DNA from: Rhyzopertha dominica
Taxonomy: Eukaryota; Arthropoda; Insecta; Coleoptera; Bostrichidae
Reading direction: 5' to 3'
NCBI GenBank assembly: GCA_025024175.1
Contig: QCXZ01000001.1
Location: forward strand, 10,106,001 to 10,170,000
DNA length: 64,000 nt
The notes below the pieces were generated by a model. That model made no database searches and was not told the DNA's origin. It saw nothing but the letters and a program-made list of their open reading frames with translations. Below, piece by piece: positions 36,386 through 46,959 of this stretch. A program made the translations under genes and the position numbers. Numbering within the stretch: the stretch's first letter is position 1; each line of letters opens with the position of its first letter.

Positions 36386-37006
36386 ATAAATCACACAGGA
36401 TTTTTATCTTCTTATCATATTAATTTTTGTAGTTTAACTTTGGTTTTATTACTGAGAAATAAGATACATACGCGCACACAAACATATACTGTCAATTGAT
36501 ATGAAAAGGCCACAAATTCTTTGAATCCGAAAGTGAAATGGGTAATATCCATCGTTTTCATCTAAAAACATAAACGATTATTCTGAAGGTATTCCGAATT
36601 TTCCTGGAACGTTACTTATTACGTCACTCAAATAGATAACTTTGGGCATATTAAAAAAAATATATATTATATAAATGATAAGTCCTTTACCTGTTTACCA
36701 ATTTAATAAAATCAAATTCATCTCACTACCTTGCTACTAATCCTTTAGAAAATATAATTCATAGGTCACTCTTGTTATAGTAATGCAACTCTCTTACCAT
36801 TATTACAACCCTGCAATAAAATTTATCTTTCATCTCGAACAGCAGGCGGCCCCTCACAAGTTACCGCAAATAACCAAAATACCATAAAAGGTCCGATTTT
36901 CGGAAGATGGTTAAGCAGGGTCGGATTATTTAAAGTTTACTATCGGTCAAACTAAAACTAGCATTCAGTCTTAGTATTTCTGTGCGCGAGACAAGAGAAG
37001 CGAAAA

Positions 37007-38094
37007 ATGTTCCGTCCTTGGGAAAAAGCTGCTCCAAGTACCGCTCTTAATGAAGTTGCTGACGCTGACATGGAAGTGCAAAATGAAGAAAACAAGAGGA
37101 ATCGTCGTTACCTTACCGAAGATGCCAAAGAAATCATAAAAAATGTATACAATTTTTTGATAAGAAAACAGTGCAGTGCTCCGTTAAAAGTGACAAGTGA
37201 AATGGTTGGTGTCCCCTACACGCGACTGTGAGAGATATTATAGAAAATAAAGGCAATTCAAGAAAATCACGCAATTCGGAGAAATTTCTAAATATATCAA
37301 AAGAGCTTGAGATAGAAATTAAAAAAGTGATTTACCAAATGTATAAGGAAAATAAAGTTCCAACTATGGCAAATCTGAAATTAAAACTTTTGGAATTAGG
37401 ATATGACATAAGTTATTGTGAATAGTGGTTCAGAAAATACTTGAGGAGCATCGGTTTTAATTATAGTACATTAAACCAACGTTTGTCCATAATGGAATCA
37501 ACCCGACTAAAAAGAATGAGATGGGATTATATAAACGAAATCGGAAGGTACCGCCAAGAAAATCGTAATATCGTATATTCGGATGAAACGTGGTACGACA
37601 CCCATGCGGGAGGAAGTAATGGATGGGTGGAAAATGGCTTATTACTGTCAGCGAAACAGATCCAAAATTTTTCTGCTGACTACCATTGCGACATGGACTC
37701 AACATCAGCTACAAAAAAAATAGAAATAATTGATTGCATGAAAAAGAATAAAATTACAATTCCGGATGGAAAAGTTACCAAAAAAGATCTGTTGACAATA
37801 ATAAAAAATCTCAACATACCGAAACAATATCGAGTTGATGAACTAGCGAAAGGACATGGACATATAGTTATGCGTTTGCCACATTATTGCGTCCTAAACC
37901 CAATTGAATGAGTGTGGAGTACGCTTAAAAAAGGAATACGAAGAAACAATACATGTCCGCGTTTANGTTCGGGAGTTGTAGATTTAGNGCGTAGAGAGGT
38001 AAGTAGTATAACGAAAGAACTGTGGAAAAGCTGTATTAAGCATGTTATTGAAATTGAATTTAGCTATGTATCCCCAATTTTCAAAATTTTATAA
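37007..38094 (+). pseudogene. IS630/Tc1-like transposase, copy 2, broken
   Basis: Starts MFRPWEKAAPS and follows copy 1 through SEMVGVPYT, KENKVPT, LSIMESTRLKRMR and the first Asp block NIVYSDETWYDTH (Leu to Ser). Two deletions relative to copy 1 remove the segment after DTH and the segment holding the second Asp (copy 1 VMDNASYH). The Glu block is kept: LPHYCVLNPIE, then a TGA where Trp-like text is expected, then VWSTLKKGIRRNN. Frameshifts occur near 37224 and 37423. Ns at 37966 and 37988. It cannot encode a working transposase. Confidence 0.75.
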
Positions 38095-38700
38095 TATATG
38101 TTAATGATGATGCTAGCAGTGATTCCGAATTTGACAGAAGTGATGATGATAATAATTAATATATTTAAGTTATGTCGGTGTAAACTTGTTAGACTGTTTT
38201 GTAAAAATATAATATTTAGAGCTTTAGATATCTTATTATTTTCTTTTAAAATACTTGTCTTTTATTTACATATTTAGTTATGTTAATACCGTTAACCGCA
38301 TGTTTCCAATTGTTAAAAGATTGTAAAAATATTAAAATGTACTGTTTATAATTTTCGGCTAGCACAGCATTCAACATATTCACAGGATATAAATATTACA
38401 GGAATGTTAAAAATCAAAATAAAAATATTTAGGAACGAGAGATTTTTCTTTGCATATTAAAAATGCTCAGATGTGCATGTTGTCTAGTTAGATTACAAAT
38501 TTCATTATAACCAGATATACTTTGCTTGTGCAATACTCATCTAAAACTACGTACAATTCATTTTGAGGCGTAAATAAAAACGATGGATGTAAAACCTCTT
38601 AATAACCGAACGATTAAAAACTGCTTAAGAATAATATACACTACACAAACAAAAAACGAGTTTTAAAACGGCTTAAAACCGGCACTGAAAATTCGCAAAA
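38095..38700. other. 3' noncoding part of IS630-like copy 2
   Basis: An acidic tail-like frame (near 38100-38160) precedes AT-rich sequence up to the right terminal repeat. No further gene. Confidence 0.45.
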
Positions 38701-38814
38701 TCACAAAGAGAGGGTTTGATTTATGTGGGGTCGCGTGCCGTTCCAAATGTGCCTGTAAATGAAAGGTAAATAGTATTGCAGGGTTGTAAAAACGGTAAGA
38801 GAGTTGCACTACTA

Positions 38815-39418
38815 TGTTTTCTCATAAATAAGTGACTGAATTTTATAATCATGTGACAAAAATTTTACAAATGTGCTTGATATAAAAGTGCATGCATAAG
38901 AATAAATACGAAAGTGTAATTTTATAATAAGCAAATAGTAATATTAAAGACTCACTATTTTACAACCACATTCTTTCTTAAACATGGCCTCTTCTTGACA
39001 TTTTTGCACAGAAAATTCACTATAGTTTCACGCACATCACTTGCTTCACTAATAACGACCTATTTGTCTTTTCGGGAATTAAAAATTCATTACAAACGAT
39101 CGCGCAATGAAAAGTTTTTGAAACGCGAACCGACCACTACGCCGCCGTATGCGCACTGAAAGATTGACCTTGTACGTGACCACTGTTTTTCCGACTTTTT
39201 TCCAAGCCCGACCAGTTCGACAAAAAAACTTGTGGTTTTTTGCGTGGATATGGTCTACGTGATGCACAGCACGAATAAATTTATTTAAACACACACACAG
39301 GTTTTATTATGAGGTAGATCAAAATGATTTCAGAAAAATTTAGATGTCGGAAGTATATAAAAAATACATAATTCTTGGTGACGGAAAAATAATGTTATAT
39401 TGTTTAATACTCTGATAG
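38815..39418. other. No recognised feature
   Basis: A 71-codon minus-strand frame at 39079-39294 has basic composition but no recognisable family. Confidence 0.35.
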
Positions 39419-40125
39419 CAGTGATGGGCGGGTAGAATACTCCATATAGATTACACCATTATCTACGCGTAAACTATGTAATATTTTACTTTAAAAGTCT
39501 ACCGTAGAAAATAACATTATGTAGATAAACAGCAAACTAGTAATATTTCGTACTTTTAACAGCTCCAAATGCCTCAAATGACATTATTATTTTGTATATT
39601 GTTATTTTTATTTATCCCTAACTAAACAAAATACTACTTCGTTGTAATTAAAATAACTAGACACACGTTAAACAACAATAACTTGTTTCGGCATACAGTT
39701 GTTAAGGCCAGAAGGCACAAGCGTAAACTATGATCTTTCTTGTCTAAAAACGGAAGAAGACGGGCTATTTCATATGCTACCTATTATACCTACCTAATAT
39801 ACATGTAGAAGAAAAGACTTCGTAACGCATGTTTTGTCCCAAAGAAGCAAGTAAACCGTTTGGGTATTTTGATGACTTACTAAAATAAGTTATGCAAATT
39901 TGTAATATACATATTAAAAAACTGCAGTGCCTTAAAAATTTTAAGAATTGACCCATAAAACAGAGAAATTGGAACAAAATAATTTGCACAATACACTTAA
40001 TATACAATAACCATAATATACTCGTCTCATATTTTCTACTCAAAATCTACGCCAAAATGCTTTATCTACATTTTCTACGCGGTAATTGTAGAAAATTATA
40101 ATTTACGCGTAAACGCCCATCACTG
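39419..40125 (+). mobile_element. hAT-type non-autonomous transposon, copy 1
   Basis: Ends CAGTGATGGGCG (39419) and CGCCCATCACTG (to 40125) are perfect 12-bp inverted repeats. Flanks TCTGATAG and TCTGACAG give an 8-bp target duplication with one mismatch, as in hAT. The 707-bp interior shows no transposase. Sub-terminal ACGCGTAAA and TCTACGCG words repeat at both ends. Confidence 0.85.
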
Positions 40126-40528
40126 TCTGACAGGCGTTAAAATAAATATTAGTATTTATAATAGTGGCATTGCAATTCTTATTTGGTAAAAAGAAGCTTT
40201 TGGAACTGAAATAGTAGTAAGCAGTAAATGCAGCACTTATATAGTCAGTACTTCTATATTTTTTCCTACAACATTGAATATCTAGGTTCCTTCGAGTAAT
40301 AATTATTTATTTGTAAAACTGACTTCAACGCTATAAAATCCAGGAGAAGGTCTTGGAAAGGTACTATTCGATTTAAAGTTTTGCTAAAAACAATCATCCA
40401 TGCTAAAAATGATTTCAGGTTAAATGACATCAATGCCAAATAACATGCCAATCTCTTTTGCTTCATTGTCGAGTGATACCTCATATAGGGCCTTTCAAAG
40501 CACTATTTAAAAATAATTGCGCTAAAAA

Positions 40529-41336
40529 CAGTGATGTTTTCTGCGTTACACGCGTAAAAATGTAGAGAAAGCACTTTGGCGTAAATTTTAAGTAGAAAAT
40601 ACAAGATGAGTATATTATGGCTAAAGTGTATCAGCTGCAGTCTAAAACTAACGGAAATTATTTTATTTCTAATTTTTCTGTTTTGTTAGCTTCTCCGGGT
40701 GTTGAATTCCTTAAAAAATTTTATATCTATATTATAAATTTGCACAAGGTATTTTAGTAAGTCATCATGATATCTAAACGGGTTTTTTACTTCTTTCGGC
40801 ACAAAGACAAAGCACACGTTTCGAAGTCTTCCTTCTGGGACTATATTAGGCATATTCCTAAGAAATCTATCTTTGATATGCTATCAAATTCGAAACCGAA
40901 TACAAATTGATTTTTCTTCAAAGAAATATATTTACTAATAGCCATTTATCACTGGCTTCTTGTTCTTCAGATCTTTAGGGTAGCGTACTATGAAAATACC
41001 TGTCTATTCCCGTTTATAGAGAAAAAAGACAATAAAAAAGAGTCTCTTTCACCAACTAAGGCCTCCAAAGTGCTTTTGACAGCACCCTTGTCCTGCTTAG
41101 TCAGGTCTTCTGGCCTTAATTAATGTATGCCCGAACAAGCTTAGTTACTGATGAATTAAAATAATAAAATACAAAATAATATTGACATTTGAAGCGTCTT
41201 GAGCAGTACCGATATCGAACACCATTAAAAAGACGAACATTCTTGTTTATCCACACAATGCTATTTTCTACAGTAAACTTTCGAAGTAGAATACGTTTAC
41301 GTTTAGGTAATAGCGTAATCTACGCGCCCATCACTG
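40529..41336 (-). mobile_element. hAT-type non-autonomous transposon, copy 2, opposite orientation
   Basis: Begins CAGTGATG (40529) and ends CGCCCATCACTG (41336). Flanking octamers GCTAAAAA and GTTATAAA agree at 6 of 8 positions. The interior matches copy 1 in reverse, for example the TAGATAAAGCATTTTGGCGTA-like block. The left terminal repeat is more decayed. Confidence 0.75.
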
Positions 41337-41441
41337 GTTATAAAACGATCCATTTTTTTCGAACAATTAAATATTTATCAGAAAATGTCAAATCACTTTA
41401 AATGCGCTATTCCAATTCCTTAAATGACTTGTAAGAGGGCT

Positions 41442-41662
41442 TTTTTTAGATTGAAATCTTAGTCTTTTTGGGTTAGAATAAAATCAACGTTTCGCTCGCA
41501 CTTGTAAAGGTCATCAGCAGGACAGGAATAAGTAGTATGGAATATGGGACAAAGCTAACGCGAGAAACACGTTCGAACTGAACCAAATCCCTCCTAGGGA
41601 TTTGGTTCAGTTCGGACATCAGACGCAGTTTAACCCAAAAAAACCTAAGATTTCAATAACTT
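41442..41662. mobile_element. Foldback element with central 41-nt palindrome
   Basis: Outer inverted repeats TTGAAATCTTAG...TTTTTGGGTTA near 41449-41475 and the inverse near 41631-41657 bracket a perfect 19-bp inverted repeat at 41574-41614 (CGAACTGAACCAAATCCCT, CCT, inverse). The minus strand also carries hairpin motif site 5 at 41490-41517 (CTGATGA, CTTTACAAG-containing segment, GAAA). The coding potential is nil. Confidence 0.6.
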
Positions 41663-42910
41663 AACTTGTTGTATTTTTTTTTGTAGATGCACCTCGTAAA
41701 TTAAATATCAAATGCATTAAAAACTGGACTAGCCTATTATTATTATTATTATTATTATTATTTTCATTACACCACCTGCTTGAATTTTACAATTGAAAGT
41801 TAGCATTAAAAAATAGTATGTCCCATCCAGAAACGTGTGGCATTTACGAGTTTATTTTACAAAAATGACGATTGTTGTACAACATTATTTTGATAGATGG
41901 CTGGTTTTATATGAAATTTTAAAGGAACGTTTCGTTACTACACCCTAAACAAATTGCTAAAAATAAGTGTAGCGGCGAAGAGTGGAAAATTTACAAAGAA
42001 AAATTGTTTTGTTTAGTGGATTGTTTCTGTAATGCAAAGTTTTAAATATTCAAACAAGCGATGTTTATATGGCAACCTCCATACACATATTTTTATCAAA
42101 AAAATGAAAATTCTTTACAAAATTCTCAGAAAGAAAGAAAGAGTTCTGAAATTCAAAAACATTTTTCACCACCGATTCTGAACAAGTTGACAGGCAATGG
42201 CATTTGTGTTTTTTGAGGTGTTCCTTTGGATACATTTAGGGCTGTGCAAGCTCGTAAACAGGTAACAACAAATTTTAATAATAATAATAATAATATCTAA
42301 TATCTTTAAAAAAGGGTACCTATCTTATTAACACTACTACTATTTTGTAGTATTTTTGATGCTGTTTAATTTACTTTATGTGTCCATAGAATCAAGAAAT
42401 AAATAAAAAAGTTATGATAATTGACATTTTTATAGGAATAATTTGAGTGTAATTATAGTCAAAATGCAGTATGGTTTTCATTCTACATTGATTTTTATTT
42501 ATTAATGTTCAAAATATTCTTTTCGCAAGCCAAACATTGCTTTTTCCTAATTCCTAATATACTTTGTTTTTGTTTTAGCAACGTTATATCTGCGGAGACA
42601 ATTGTTATTTTACAGAGATAGCCAACATAATTTAGTACAAAGCTTGTACGAATAGATAAATAATAATTATGGTTAATAATAGTAATAATACTCTTACAAC
42701 GCTATAAAATTCAGTTCCGGCATATTTTACGAGAGGCTATTTTGTCGTCCATTTATTATACTGTAGTTTGTCTATGATACAGATTTTCGTTAAAACACGT
42801 ATTGTAGCAAAATTTAACAAAAAAAACACTAGGACTGCTGGTATCAAAGTAAGTTCTTCCACCAGACCAGTTTAGTCAGCCGTTATTTAATGTGCAGTAT
42901 AGTTCAACTT
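41663..42910. other. No supported gene; short ATT and AAT microsatellites
   Basis: A TTA repeat lies near 41737-41761 and an AAT repeat near 42278-42296. Otherwise AT-rich sequence without recognisable features. Confidence 0.4.
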
Positions 42911-43285
42911 CAGGGTTTCTATAAATGATTGATGCATCCAGCGCGCTTATGGAAATTATCGATTAAATCAATTTGCTGTCTCTCGGGAAAGTGACGTATA
43001 CTTGTCACCTGTCGATTCTTTAATTATCTGATATATTTTAGTATGTTTTAGTATGAGAAAACGCGTGGGAGTGTGTATTTTCAACATATTCTGTAATGTT
43101 TTGTGAGATAATTAACTTTAAAGTTGCAGAAAGCTGGCACTTCGGAGCAATGGTGTGACACTGATCTGCAACCTTCAGTACTATCGCCGTGAATATTATA
43201 GCTTGGCACCAGTTACAAAAAGGCGGCACAAAGAATTTAGAAATCAACGCCGCCCGCGTTGCATGAATCATTTATAGAAGTCCTG
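42911..43285. mobile_element. Non-autonomous TIR element, 375 bp
   Basis: CAGGGTTTCTATAAATGATT at 42911 is matched inverted at 43266-43285 (CAGGACTTCTATAAATGATT on the minus strand), continuing through ATGCA. No convincing target duplication is visible at either side. The interior is noncoding. CAGG ends would suit hAT-like or related superfamilies; unresolved. Confidence 0.55.
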
Positions 43286-44039
43286 TATATCTGTCAGTAA
43301 TGACTATTATTCCGTTGAGTTTGAAATAAATCTCATTGAGTTCTGTCAATATGTTTAATAAATTTTGAATAATAAATAAATAAATAACATTCTCTTTTCT
43401 TGTAAAACTAGGTCGTATATAGTGTATGTAGGTAACTGGCATTTTCGACTGAAACCATATAACGCTCATACTCGCGTCTTAATAAATATCATTGAATGCT
43501 TGTTGCATAATACAGTATTAAATTACTTATAAAAAAACAATATTCTAGAAGGGGTTTTCTGTGTATCGGATATTTAGGATCTATCAAAAAGGGCAAGGCC
43601 GCAAGACTCTTGCAAGAAGACCAAGAACACATATGAGAGTATAAGACCAAGACCAAGCTGGTGATGGTGATGGTGTTGGTTTTTCATATCACTTTCGAGA
43701 AGAGCTTTGAAAAACCAAAATGAAATACTACTTGACCGCTCTTTTATGTCAGGGGTAGAGGGCTGTTCTAACATGTTTGAATGTTACATCGCCAGATATT
43801 CTCCTCGTGATACCGAAACATTCTTGAACAGCCGCCACTTTGGTCCTTGAACTACCATCTAAGAGTTAGGTTAGTGCAGATGATGTCACTGACGGTAGAG
43901 TTTCATGTACTTATTGCTGACATCATTTGAGGGTTTCAAAAAAATCTTTGAGTATACAAGCGCTTCTTTAACAATGGGATCCAAACCACGCCGCATTTTG
44001 CTACTGCCTACATCTAATTATCTATTCCCTGGACTTTAA
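43286..44039. other. No supported gene
   Basis: A minus-strand frame at 43574-43774 has a His run and no domain. Nothing else is recognised. Confidence 0.35.
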
Positions 44040-44510
44040 AAGAACGAAGCTCCATCGCGCCCCCTTCATACAGCGCCGCACCCCACAAATCTCGAGGAAC
44101 CGACATTCTCGCGCCCCCATGGAGTCCTCGCCGAATTTTTACGACAGATAATTAGCCCTCTCCATGGCCGCATGCAAATACACATTAGTGCACTCATTAA
44201 GACTCGGCGTCCGCGCGCGCTCCAGATAAACGGCGTTGCATATTGTCGCGGGACTGCAGCGTCGTCGTCGCGGTGGGAGGGGGCGTCGCTGGAGCCGCGC
44301 CAGGCGTCGCTGCAGCGGCAGTAAGCACGCGGCGTCCGTGGCCGCCGGCCTCGCGCCGCTGCGAAGTCCGCAACGGCCGAATGGAAGTTGCGAAATCTCC
44401 TCAAGGCAGGCGACGGATTGGAGGTCTTCTTGGAGTTATGAGATAGTTAATGGAATTTTTTTGATGGTGGTGGAGAGCCGCGGATGGACGAGGTGAAGGG
44501 GTGGAGGGTG
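44040..44510. promoter_or_regulatory. Strong GC/CpG-rich island
   Basis: The most GC-rich segment of the window, with GGCGTCCGCGCGCGCTCCAG and dense CGTCGTCG text. It includes TAATTAGCCCTCTCCATGG and an octamer-like ATGCAAAT. Open frames on both strands across 44066-44496 are Arg/Ala-rich translations of GC-rich DNA and overlap one another, so I do not call a protein. A promoter, 5' untranslated exon or conserved regulatory element of an unseen host gene is plausible. Confidence 0.35.
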
Positions 44511-45092
44511 ATTCTGAAAGGTAAAGAGTTAATTTTTGATCTTGCAATTCAGATTCTTGATGTGATTGGTTGGTTAAGGAGTTGAAGTTACATTACTATG
44601 GCATCCTATCCTGATTTAAAACTAACATCATATCATAATCCTCATTATCATCACAATTATTGATCGATCACAAATGGACTGAAAAGTGTTTTTCATTAAT
44701 CGTGATTTGCTTGTCTCCTTTTTAATTTTTGAAGCATTATTTTTGTGGATTTATTTTTATTTAACATGGCGTAAAAATTAATGCTCATTTTGATGAAGCA
44801 AAGCATAATAATAATACGTATAATAAAAAAACTAGTTCCTCAAGGCGCAACTTTATCCCTCGCATCCAACCTTTACAAATAATTTTGTAAACTAACATTT
44901 TGCCTAAATTATTGTATAGGTACTTCTTACATTACTACATACACACCAAGTTCACAAGCATTTTCACCCTTATTCAGTTCTCAAGATCGTTATTTGTATA
45001 ATGATCCAGTTACCCAAAGATGATATATAGTTCTAAAACTGAAAATGCGAAAAGGGTTTATAAGTCAAAGAATTACTACAACGGACCCATGC
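44511..45092. other. No recognised feature
   Basis: AT-rich sequence between the island and the next TIR element. Confidence 0.35.
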
Positions 45093-45094
45093 TA

Positions 45095-46839
45095 CACAGG
45101 TAAAACTGTTTGTTTGGATTTATAAAATCAATTTGTTTGACTTACATTTCTTTAGGTCCGACAAATTTATCTTCAAACAAACAAATTTTATTTGTTAGTA
45201 GAATATAAGTTTGTTTGTAACTATATTACCATTTATTTGAGATCGAACAGAACTTGCAAATTCAAGTAACCTAATAATTATTTATTCCAATGAAATAAAT
45301 TTCAAATATTTAAATTAAATGATTTGAAGAATTATATCAACAAAAGTAAATGCTTGTTTCTAATAAATATATCTTTCGTTAAATCAATATTTCTTTTTGT
45401 TATTCAACTATTTAAATGTTCAACTCAAACACACCTGTTGTTACAGCAAACAATATGTATTTAAACAGAATAATGCAACAATCTGTTTTTGGATACAAAG
45501 AAATAATTGTTTTGAATTTGCGCGTGCCACTAGTGTGGAAGTTTGGGGTTCCGCTTTTTTAGCCATGGTTGGTCATTGGACAGAATGTATCAAGGTAAAT
45601 CGGTAAAAGCCGCCGTTATTTGTTTCTTATTATTGTCAGTTTATTTCATTAAATTGTGAAACAAAAGTGGAAGATGGTCACAGATTTTAAAAGTATAAGT
45701 ATGAAGCCTAAATAAAGTATTTGCTTAATATGATGTTAAAAATAAGACATTCAAACAAGCACATGATCGTTAACGCAAGCTGTGTTACAAAATGACCATC
45801 TATGATTCGTAAGGATGTTAATTACGGCGTTGGCTCTCTACATCTTGAAGCAGGTATATGTTAGTAAAGTCTGTTCAATGAAGTGCCCTATTTGTACCAA
45901 ACTACTATTACAAGTAATGCGTTATTTATTCAGTTTATTTGTAATACTAGAATGCAACACATTTGTCACGCTATAGAAACCAGTAGATTTTGTTATTGCC
46001 CTTTAAATTAAAATAAATATCATACTTTCCGTCTGCATTATATTCGTACATATAAGTAGCAAAATTTACCGTGTTAATGACTTGTCTAGGTTAGACTGAT
46101 TTAAATCAGATGTTTTTTACTAAACCAATTACAGTTTTGCGGAAATGAATTGAGTGACATATTGCATTTTTAATTGCAAGAAACAACTTTTATACGCTCT
46201 ATAAAAACAGGAAGCCACAGGAATACACTTGCATAAAATACATAGACATATCGAAGTGGATTAATCAAAATTTATTTCTTTAACTTAAAAACAATTTATT
46301 TATATGTTTAAAGGGCTTGTTTGAATGCAATATTTATACAATCTACTTAAAAAATATATATTTCATTAAAATTCACATGCAGTTTGCTGCAATAACAGAG
46401 ATAATGAATTGAGCATATGAATTCTTTCAATCAAACAATTGTTTGATTCCAGGAAATAGCTGTTTCATTGGACTAAATCAGTGATATCTTTACTGCAAGG
46501 AAATATTTATTTGGTATGCAGAGAATCACTTACCTCTTCTCTGATTCCAAACAAATATTTGTTTCATTCAAATTTAATCATATGTTTATTCCAATCATCT
46601 TCATGGTTTAGTGAAACAAATACTTTGTTCTACAAAGGAAATGATTATTCTTGATTCAATAGTTTCAAAAGATAATTTAATGCTTTGGATATATTATGTT
46701 AAATAAATGTTATTTTAGCCGCTTCAAGAATTTTGAGGGTTTGAAACAAACAAATCATTTACTTCGCCATCTACAAACAAATAATTTGTTTGCCGTAAAT
46801 ATATTTTTTTGCGCTTCCAAACAAATTGTTCTCTCTGTG
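45095..46839. mobile_element. TA-flanked non-autonomous element with repeated TTTGTTTG words
   Basis: The left end CACAGGTAAAACTGTTTGTTTGG and the right end (inverted CACAGAGAGAACAATTTGTTTGG) lie inside TA at 45093-45094 and 46840-46841. Many AAACAAAT/ATTTGTTT words occur inward from both ends, some forming local palindromes (for example near 46432-46447). The 1745-bp interior has no recognisable transposase. The TIR match is imperfect, so ends are provisional. Confidence 0.5.
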
Positions 46840-46959
46840 TAACGTGGGGTGGGAGTTTATGGCAGTCTTAATCTGGGATTATAAACAGGCAAACACAGAC
46901 GATGCACAACGACCCGACCAAACATAGACACAATTTACATTATTAAATTTTACACATAA

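Larger units (their letters stand above)
36780..38812 (+). mobile_element. IS630/Tc1-like element, copy 2, both ends present
   Basis: A 2033-bp element flanked by TA (36778-36779, 38813-38814). The left end GTAATGCAACTCTCTTACCA and the inverted right end agree over about 39 bp with few mismatches. The interior matches copy 1 closely apart from two deletions. Confidence 0.85.

Noticed and set aside
35994..36423. Overlapping open frames on both strands in the GC island
   Set aside because: They contradict each other, have no domain, and GC-rich sequence yields long chance frames because stops are AT-rich.
44066..44496. Arg/Ala-rich open frames in the CpG island
   Set aside because: Present on both strands and in two plus frames; composition explains them.
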